Origin: Paracoccaceae bacterium
GTDB taxonomy: Bacteria > Pseudomonadota > Alphaproteobacteria > Rhodobacterales > Rhodobacteraceae
Length of the DNA: 64,000 nt
Reading direction: 5' to 3'
Assembly: GCA_020622085.1 (NCBI GenBank)
Contig: JAHRYM010000002.1
Location: 623,504-687,503 of the forward strand
Shown here: positions 58,668-64,000 of the stretch, piece after piece
How the letters are laid out: each line of letters starts with the position of its first letter
How positions within the stretch are numbered: the stretch's first letter is position 1
Translations under genes and position numbers: made by a program
The notes under the pieces: generated by a model
The model's input: the letters and a program-made list of their open reading frames with translations, nothing else
What the model was told of the DNA's origin: nothing
The model's database searches: none

Positions 58668-58987
58668 TGACACTGTATCTAGTAAATGAATCCCGCCAAA
58701 TTGATTGCGCTAATGATCTCAGCGTATACTCTGACCTTGATCAGGTTTCCCTTGCAATCGAACCGATTGATGTCGAGAATAATGAATATTTCATTTTCGA
58801 TACTGACGGGCAGTTTTATTCAATCAAATCTGGCGGAAGTTTCAACGATTTCTCCTACGCCAAAACCGTCTCTGACGTCTCGCTGGTTCGGAAATTGATC
58901 TTGGACTACCTGATTGTGATTGGCCGTGGCTACGACAAGCGCCTGAGTCTTGAGGAAAACGCTGCGCGGATCGGACTTGACGGCTAA
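58667..58987 (+). CDS. Putative immunity protein for RHS module B
   Basis: A 106-residue acidic protein (MTLYLVNESRQIDCANDLSV, then IEPIDVENNEYFIFDTDGQF) starting at 58667, so its ATG shares one base with the TAA of module B. This tight coupling and the AT-rich codon use are typical of a toxin-immunity pair. There is no signal peptide or membrane segment. An upstream in-frame ATG at 58649 lies inside the toxin gene and is discarded. The family is not recognised. Confidence 0.6.
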   Translation: MTLYLVNESRQIDCANDLSVYSDLDQVSLAIEPIDVENNEYFIFDTDGQFYSIKSGGSFNDFSYAKTVSDVSLVRKLILDYLIVIGRGYDKRLSLEENAARIGLDG

Positions 58988-58998
58988 TTTGCCGCAGG

Positions 58999-59440
58999 CA
59001 ACGTCATCTCCGACGGCCGCGCCGGTGGCCCTTACGGCTATGGCTACGACGCGGCGAGCGGTTGACTTCGCTGTCCGTGGGCAGGGTGGTGCAGGCCGAA
59101 TACCGCTACAACCACCTCGGCCAGTAAGCGGTGCGCAGCTTCCCGGGATTGGGGCTACAGCGCAACGGCTCCGACGGCAACCGCTTCGCCGAACTCGACG
59201 GCGCGATGATAGCCGTCATCAAGGGCGGCCAGATCTATCTGGTGCGCACCGACCACATCGGCCGTCCGGTCTTTGCCACCACGATGGCCGGCACGAAGAT
59301 CTGGAGCGCGGGCTACCTGCCCTTCGGCGGGGTCCATGTCACCGCCGGTGCGCCGATCGACCTGCGCTTTCCGGGGCAGTGGTTCCAGACGGAAACCGGC
59401 TTGCACCAGAACTGGATGCGCGACGACGATCTGGCGACGG
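58999..59440 (+). pseudogene. Decayed RHS-core fragment (module C)
   Basis: A third copy of the RHS core. Frame-by-frame translation gives NVISDGRAGGPYGYGYDAAS, a frameshift, then LTSLSVGRVVQAEYRYNHLG with a TAA after the next codon (59127), and finally VRTDHIGRPVFATTMAGTKI through LPFGGVHVTAGAPIDLRFPG to QNWMRDDDLA, where homology stops. From 59317 it is almost identical at DNA level to module A. It contains the YD-type repeat part missing from A and B but no toxin tip. It is certainly non-functional. Confidence 0.75.
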
Positions 59441-59553
59441 TGGGGCTTCCGGGCACCTGTTCCTTGCTGGTCCTCAAGCCCTTCCTTGTGCCGCCGTCCC
59501 TGACTGCGCCCTCATTGCCGGGCGGGCGTGGTGTCCATCGGCAAGATGGGTGG

Positions 59554-61902
59554 TCATTCCCCGTAAGGCACCCAGATATTCTTGACCTGCGTCGCGCGAA
59601 GCAGGAAGCCCCGCCCCTGCCCTTCCGGCCCCAGCCAATCGCGGTTCGGGAGCACCCAGGTGGATTTGAGGTTCCCGGCGCTTTCCTCCTCGACCATGCG
59701 GCCCGACGGCCCCGAATACCAGACCGCCGCCACATCGTCATGCGCGGCCAGCGTCCGGGCCAGGTCATCCCGCGCGCCGGTCACGATGTTGACGACGCCG
59801 CCCGGGACATCCGAGGTCTCCAGCACCTGATAGAGGTCCGTCGCCGCCAGCGGCATGTTCTGCGACGGCACCGCCACCACGCGATTGCCCATGGCAATGG
59901 CGGGCAGGACAAGGCTGAGGAAGCCCAGAAGCGGCGCATCGGTGGAGCAGGCAATCCCCATCACGCCAAAGGGTTCGGGCATGGCAAGCGTGACGTTCGA
60001 TGTTTTCGTGGAATGCACGGCGCCATCGAACTTGTCGGCCTGCGCGGCGTAGTAGAAGGCGCGGCGGATGGCGGTGGCGACTTCGGCTTCGGCATCGGGG
60101 CTGCCCGCCTCGGCCAGACGCCGGGCGAATTCGGCTTCGCGCTGCGCGAGGTTTTCGGCCAGGAAATACAGCACCTGCGCGCGGTTGTGCCCCGTGGCCT
60201 TGCCCCAGCCTTTCGCGGCATGGGCGGCCTCGACGGCGTTGCGGATGTCTTTGCGGTTGCCCAGCCCGGCGAGGCCCAGCGTGCGCCCGCCCGCGATCAC
60301 GCCGTAGGAATAGCCGGAATCAGGCCGTTTCTGCGCGCCGCCGATATACAGCTTGGCCGTCCGGTCGATTCCGGTGGGAAGCGCGGGCGCATCGGGGTGC
60401 GGGGCGGTGTCCGGCGCGATGGGCGCGGCTTCGGCGCGCGCCTGCACGGCGGGTTCGGACAGGTAGGCCAGCATGCCTTCGCGCCCGCCTTCGCGGCCAA
60501 AGCCGCTTTCGCGGTAGCCGCCAAAGCCCGCGCCCGCGTCGAAGACATTGGTGCAGTTGATCCACAGCACTCCGGCCTTCACCTGCGATGCCAGATCCAG
60601 TGCAAGGTTGATGTTTTCCGACCAGACGCTGCCCGCAAGGCCGTAGCGGGTGTTGTTGGCCAGTTCGACCGCCTCATCCGGGGTGCGGAAGGTGGTCAGC
60701 GTGGCAATGGGCCCGAAGATTTCTTCCTGCGCGACGATATTGGCGGGGGCCACGTTGGTGAAGAAACCGGGCGCGAAGAAACTGCCCGCGTCGGGCAGCG
60801 CGCAATCCGCCTGATGCAGGATCGCGCCTTCGGCCTGGCCTCGCGCCACCAGATCGCGGATCCGCGCCAGTTGCACCGGATGGACGATGGCGCCCACGTC
60901 AGTCGATTTGTCCAGCGGATCGCCAAGGCGCAGTTTCGCCAGCCGCGCCTTCAGCTTGGCGGTGAAGGCAGCTTCCACGCTTTCCTGCACCAGAATGCGC
61001 GACCCGGCACAGCAGACCTGGCCCTGGTTGAACCAGATCGCATCGACCACGCCTTCCACCGCTGCATCCAGATCGGCGTCAGCGCAGACGATGAAGGGCG
61101 ATTTGCCGCCCAGTTCCAGCGTCAGCTTCTTGCCCGTGCCTGCGGTCGCCTTGCGGATCATCCGCCCCACCTCGGTCGAGCCGGTGAAGGCAATCTTGTC
61201 CACATCGGAAGCGACCAGCGCCGCACCCGTCGTCCCGTCGCCGGTGACGATGTTGACGACGCCCTTGGGCAATCCGAGTTCGGCCAGCATTTCCGCAAAG
61301 GCCAGCGCGGTCAGCGGCGTGTATTCGGCGGGCTTCAGCACCACGGTATTGCCGGCGGCCAATGCGGGCGCGATCTTCCACGCCAGCATCAGAAGCGGGA
61401 AGTTCCACGGGATGATCTGACCGCAGACGCCCACCGGCCCGTGGCCCGGAAATTCCTCGGCCAGCATCTCGGCCCAGCCGGCGTGGTGGTAGAAATGCCG
61501 CGCCACCAGCGGCACGTCGATGTCGCGGGTTTCGCGGATGGTCTTGCCGTTATCCAGCGTTTCCAGCACCGCAAAGAAGCGTTCGCGCTTCTGGATGCCG
61601 CGGGCGATGGCGTAAAGCCAGCGCGCCCGGTCATGGCCCGGCAGCGCCGACCATTCGGGCAGGGCGGCGCGGGCGGCTGCGACGGCGGACTGAACATCGG
61701 CGTCAGACCCTTGCGCGACGCGGGCCAGTTCCGCCCCTGTCGCGGGGTTCTGCACGGGGAAGGTCGCGCTGCCCGGAACGAAGGCGCCATCGATGAAATG
61801 GCCGAAGGGGTCATGCGCGCGCAGCCACTTGTCCACCTCGCCGGTCGCTTCCGGGGCGGGGCCATAATCCATCGTTGCAAGGATCTCGGTCACGGTGGGC
61901 AT
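59554..61902 (-). CDS. Two-domain aldehyde dehydrogenase, ALDH16 type
   Basis: A 782-residue protein. The first ~490 residues are a full ALDH unit: IPWNFPLLMLAWKIAPALAA, FTGSTEVGRMIRKATAG, catalytic Glu in LELGGKSPFIVCADADLD and catalytic Cys in WFNQGQVCCAGSRILVQES. From about residue 510 a second ALDH-like unit follows (PEPFGVMGIACSTDAPLLGF, GGVVNIVTGARDDLARTLAA) that stops before any catalytic-cysteine region. This layout matches ALDH16, including bacterial members in Rhodobacteraceae. It lies directly downstream of deoC (9-base gap), so it may oxidise the acetaldehyde that DeoC releases. Confidence 0.85.
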   Translation of the reverse strand: MPTVTEILATMDYGPAPEATGEVDKWLRAHDPFGHFIDGAFVPGSATFPVQNPATGAELARVAQGSDADVQSAVAAARAALPEWSALPGHDRARWLYAIARGIQKRERFFAVLETLDNGKTIRETRDIDVPLVARHFYHHAGWAEMLAEEFPGHGPVGVCGQIIPWNFPLLMLAWKIAPALAAGNTVVLKPAEYTPLTALAFAEMLAELGLPKGVVNIVTGDGTTGAALVASDVDKIAFTGSTEVGRMIRKATAGTGKKLTLELGGKSPFIVCADADLDAAVEGVVDAIWFNQGQVCCAGSRILVQESVEAAFTAKLKARLAKLRLGDPLDKSTDVGAIVHPVQLARIRDLVARGQAEGAILHQADCALPDAGSFFAPGFFTNVAPANIVAQEEIFGPIATLTTFRTPDEAVELANNTRYGLAGSVWSENINLALDLASQVKAGVLWINCTNVFDAGAGFGGYRESGFGREGGREGMLAYLSEPAVQARAEAAPIAPDTAPHPDAPALPTGIDRTAKLYIGGAQKRPDSGYSYGVIAGGRTLGLAGLGNRKDIRNAVEAAHAAKGWGKATGHNRAQVLYFLAENLAQREAEFARRLAEAGSPDAEAEVATAIRRAFYYAAQADKFDGAVHSTKTSNVTLAMPEPFGVMGIACSTDAPLLGFLSLVLPAIAMGNRVVAVPSQNMPLAATDLYQVLETSDVPGGVVNIVTGARDDLARTLAAHDDVAAVWYSGPSGRMVEEESAGNLKSTWVLPNRDWLGPEGQGRGFLLRATQVKNIWVPYGE

Positions 61903-61911
61903 GGTTCCCCC

Positions 61912-62883
61912 TCAGGCAAGCGCGTGGCGCGACGAAGCCGCGTAGCGCCCGGTCAGATGGTGTTCAAGCTGGCGTTCGATATCGCCCAGCATCGACGAGG
62001 CGCCCAGACGGAACAGGTCGGGGCGCAGCCAGTCGTTACCCAGTTCTTCCTTCATCAGTATCTGCCAGGCGATGGCATCCTTGGCCGACTTCATGCCGCC
62101 AGCGGGCTTGAAGCCGATGCGGAACCCCGTCCGGTCGCGGTAGTCGCGCAAGGCTCGCACCATCACCAGGCTCACGGGCAGCGTGGCATTCACGCCTTCC
62201 TTGCCGGTCGAGGTCTTGATGAAATCGGCCCCCGCCTGCATCGCCACCATGCTGGCCTTGTAGACATTGCGCAGCGTCTTCAGATCGCCCGTCGCAAGGA
62301 TCGCCTTCAGATGCGCCGCCCCGCATGCCTGCCGCATCTGCGCGACCTCGTCATAAAGCGCCTGCCAATCACCGTTCAGGACATGGGCGCGGGTGATGAC
62401 GATGTCGATTTCCTGCGCGCCCTCATCGACCGCATAGCGGATTTCGGCCAGCCGCAAGGGCAAGGGCATCAGCCCGGTGGGAAATCCCGTCGCCACCGAG
62501 GCGACGGGGATCGAGGTGCCTTTCAGCGCCGCCACCGCCGCCGGAACCATCGTCGGATAAACGCAGACCGCCCCGGTTTGCAGGCTGTCGAGGCCAAGGC
62601 CTTCAAGGATATGCGGCGCAAGCGGCTGGCGGGCCTTGGCGCAAAGCCGTTCGACCCGGTGGGGCGTATCATCGCCCGCAAGCGTCGTCAGGTCGATGCA
62701 GCGGATCGCGTTGACCAGCCAGGCGGCCTGCCATTCCTTCTTCACCGTCCGCCGCGTGGTCAGCGTCGCGCCGCGCCGTTCGGCGGCCTGTGTGTTGACG
62801 GCGGCCTGTTCAAACCAGTCGGTCCGAAGCGCCACGCCGGGGTTTCGTTCATTGCCGTGGGGCGTGGCTGTGCTGGTCGCCAT
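61912..62883 (-). CDS. deoC: Deoxyribose-phosphate aldolase
   Basis: A 323-residue class I aldolase splitting 2-deoxyribose-5-phosphate into glyceraldehyde-3-phosphate and acetaldehyde. The Schiff-base lysine lies in GADFIKTSTGKEGVNATL and the proton-relay lysine in GFKPAGGMKSAKDA. LHAIL-like barrel strands (EIDIVITRAHVLNGDW, AILATGDLKTLRNVYKAS) surround them. It is longer than the E. coli enzyme (259 residues) and nearer to the eukaryotic DERA length. The extra N-terminal ~65 residues contain ATLTTRRTVKKEWQAAWLVN. ALDH16 follows in the same operon. Confidence 0.92.
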   Translation of the reverse strand: MATSTATPHGNERNPGVALRTDWFEQAAVNTQAAERRGATLTTRRTVKKEWQAAWLVNAIRCIDLTTLAGDDTPHRVERLCAKARQPLAPHILEGLGLDSLQTGAVCVYPTMVPAAVAALKGTSIPVASVATGFPTGLMPLPLRLAEIRYAVDEGAQEIDIVITRAHVLNGDWQALYDEVAQMRQACGAAHLKAILATGDLKTLRNVYKASMVAMQAGADFIKTSTGKEGVNATLPVSLVMVRALRDYRDRTGFRIGFKPAGGMKSAKDAIAWQILMKEELGNDWLRPDLFRLGASSMLGDIERQLEHHLTGRYAASSRHALA

Positions 62884-62973
62884 TCAAGGGGCCTGATGTC
62901 TGTTGTCACTGTCCTTGGGGCGGAAGACTAGCCATTCCTCCGCACCCGATCAATTGCGCGTTTTACCAGATGG

Positions 62974-63621
62974 TCAAACCTTTTTCCACCAACTCTTCAG
63001 CCAGTTCCTTGCGCGCTTGCCCGCCATCTCGGCCCGGCCGCTGGCCTGGTCGAAGGCGCCCTCGACATCCTCCAGCATCGGGTCGATGGAGCGTTCGCGG
63101 AATTGCAGCCAGACCCGGCGCAGGAACAGCGCAATCACCAGAAGCGCCGCGAAGAAGAAGATGTTGAACCACGGGATTATGGTCACATCGGGGCTGGCCA
63201 CCGGACGGATCGAGGTGGCATTCGGAAAGATCGAGATCAGTTCGTTGCGCCAGCCGTAATGGGTGATGACCGCCCATTTCGGTGCCTCTTTCGTGGATTT
63301 CAGATCGTCCGCCTCGGCCTGGAGGCTGGCGGTATCGAACTTGAAATAGAACGGCCAGGACCAGCCGGTATCTTCGTTGCGATAGACCATCGTCTTGCCA
63401 TTGGCCTTGATGGTCGAGATGAACTGCACGTCGCGGTTCGTCAGCGTGCCCGACTGGTCATCGGGTTTGGACCAGAAGATCCGCGTCCAGTCGGTCAGGT
63501 CCTGGCGTTCCTGGTAGGTGTTCACCACCCGCACGATGTCATGCTGCGGCAAGGTGTAGTGCAGGAAGCCGAAGACGATCAGCGCGAGCACGGCGAGGAT
63601 TGTCCATTTCACATAGCGCAT
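62974..63621 (-). CDS. DUF1523-family membrane protein
   Basis: A 215-residue protein with an N-terminal helix (WTILAVLALIVFGFLHYTLP), a periplasmic domain carrying DIVRVVNTYQERQDL, WSWPFYFKFDTASLQAEAD and WAVITHYGWRNELISIFPNA, and a C-terminal helix (IIPWFNIFFFAALLVIALFL) before a charged cytoplasmic tail. This is the DUF1523 layout known from Rhodobacteraceae; its function is unknown. It starts 7 bases after the stop of the small membrane protein gene at 63629, so the two are probably one operon. Confidence 0.75.
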   Translation of the reverse strand: MRYVKWTILAVLALIVFGFLHYTLPQHDIVRVVNTYQERQDLTDWTRIFWSKPDDQSGTLTNRDVQFISTIKANGKTMVYRNEDTGWSWPFYFKFDTASLQAEADDLKSTKEAPKWAVITHYGWRNELISIFPNATSIRPVASPDVTIIPWFNIFFFAALLVIALFLRRVWLQFRERSIDPMLEDVEGAFDQASGRAEMAGKRARNWLKSWWKKV

Positions 63622-63628
63622 CGGGGCC

Positions 63629-63910
63629 TCACGAGAAGGTATTGTAGTAAAGGACCGCGATCAGCAGCCCCATCGGTATGATATAGACCAGCCATATCAG
63701 CTTGCGCCGCAGGCCGTGGGCGTAGTCGCGCATCCCGGCTTCGATATAGGCATCGCGGGCATCAGGCGCAGCCCCTTCGTTCGCGGGATCGCCATCCCAT
63801 TCCTTTTCCAGCCGTTCACGTTCGACCGACCGCGAATAGATGCCGATGATGAAATAGGCCACCGTCATGGCGGCAAAGCCCGTGACCATCAGGCGCAGGA
63901 AGGCGATCAA
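63629..63910 (-). CDS. Small two-helix membrane protein
   Basis: About 93 residues: an N-terminal helix (MVTGFAAMTVAYFIIGIYSR), a charged middle (RSVERERLEKEWDGD, ARDAYIEAGMRDYAHGLRRK) and a C-terminal helix (LIWLVYIIPMGLLIAVLYYN). The family is widespread in Rhodobacteraceae next to DUF1523 genes; I know no proven function. TTG at 63910 gives the usual start just before the first helix; ATG at 63937 or ATG at 63889 are alternatives. Confidence 0.65.
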   Translation of the reverse strand: MIAFLRLMVTGFAAMTVAYFIIGIYSRSVERERLEKEWDGDPANEGAAPDARDAYIEAGMRDYAHGLRRKLIWLVYIIPMGLLIAVLYYNTFS

Positions 63911-63940
63911 CTGCAGTCCATCCGCGCAGGGCCGCAATTC

Positions 63941-64000
63941 TCATGGGTCTCGGGTCGCATGGATCGCAGCCTCCTTCATGCGGCGCATGCGGATGCCGCC
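63941..64000 (-). CDS. Possible C-terminal end of a gene entering from the right
   Basis: The minus-strand frame ending with TGA at 63941 is open to the window edge and reads GGIRMRRMKEAAIHATRDP. Nineteen residues are too few to identify anything. The short gap to the next gene makes a co-transcribed upstream gene plausible, but this may be chance. Confidence 0.25.
   Translation of the reverse strand, partial: GGIRMRRMKEAAIHATRDP

Noticed and set aside
59131..62931. Plus-strand open frame of 1,266 codons
   Set aside because: It starts in the decayed RHS fragment and then runs antisense through ALDH16 and deoC. Beyond the RHS part it shows no protein motifs and is a by-product of GC-rich codon use on the other strand.

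Overview
The window is high-GC, tightly packed chromosomal DNA (many ATGA start/stop overlaps) from an alphaproteobacterium, most probably a Rhodobacteraceae. The family call rests on the gene families seen: a Tat-exported TRAP binding protein, a two-domain ALDH16-type dehydrogenase beside deoC, DUF1523-type membrane proteins, small secreted 'GGYAAPV' proteins, and a GC-hairpin plus TATTT intergenic repeat. It comes from family recognition, not from a database search. I saw no rRNA, tRNA, CRISPR array, prophage or intact insertion sequence.

Region 1 (1 to 20.0 kb) is a surface-glycan locus. It opens with the end of a nucleotide-sugar dehydrogenase and an SDR epimerase. A plus-strand operon follows: epimerase, methyltransferase, GT39-like membrane transferase, GMC-type flavoprotein with a four-cysteine cluster motif, and a HupE/UreJ-like membrane protein. 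Next come a Wzx-like flippase and two GT4 transferases. A seven-gene minus-strand operon then runs from UDP-glucuronate decarboxylase (uxs) through a polytopic protein, two GT2 transferases, an AglD/MprF-like membrane protein and a UGM-like flavoprotein to a NodB-type deacetylase. A CmoA-like methyltransferase closes the region.

Region 2 (20.2 to 29.1 kb) is a peptide-uptake island: an Opp/Dpp-type ABC transporter with an M20 deacylase in the same operon, an upstream GlxA-type AraC regulator and a divergent M19 dipeptidase. A YcaQ/AlkZ-like DNA glycosylase follows the dipeptidase.

Region 3 (30.3 to 44.3 kb) holds a four-gene ABC importer preceded by Pho-box-like repeats. Then come two N-formylglutamate amidohydrolase paralogues on either side of an RpiR regulator. 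The second paralogue starts an operon with a TRAP transporter, a glutamine-synthetase-like ligase, an aldehyde dehydrogenase and an iron-type alcohol dehydrogenase. The gene set fits import of an amine, gamma-glutamylation, oxidation of an alcohol group to an acid, and release by an amidase.

Region 4 (44.4 to 50.6 kb) carries yjbH and yjbF homologues, three tandem small secreted proteins (one apparently broken at its start) that recall YjbE/GfcA, a secreted CAP-domain protein and ugd. Ugd makes UDP-glucuronate, the substrate of the Uxs in region 1.

Region 5 (50.6 to 64 kb) has matB, a zinc regulon (znuB, znuC, zur, znuA with a perfect palindromic operator), galM and a GbsR/MarR-like regulator. 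After these lies a decayed RHS locus in which two C-terminal toxin-like tips, each followed by a small putative immunity gene, survive without a full-length rhs gene. The window ends with ALDH16, deoC and two small membrane proteins.
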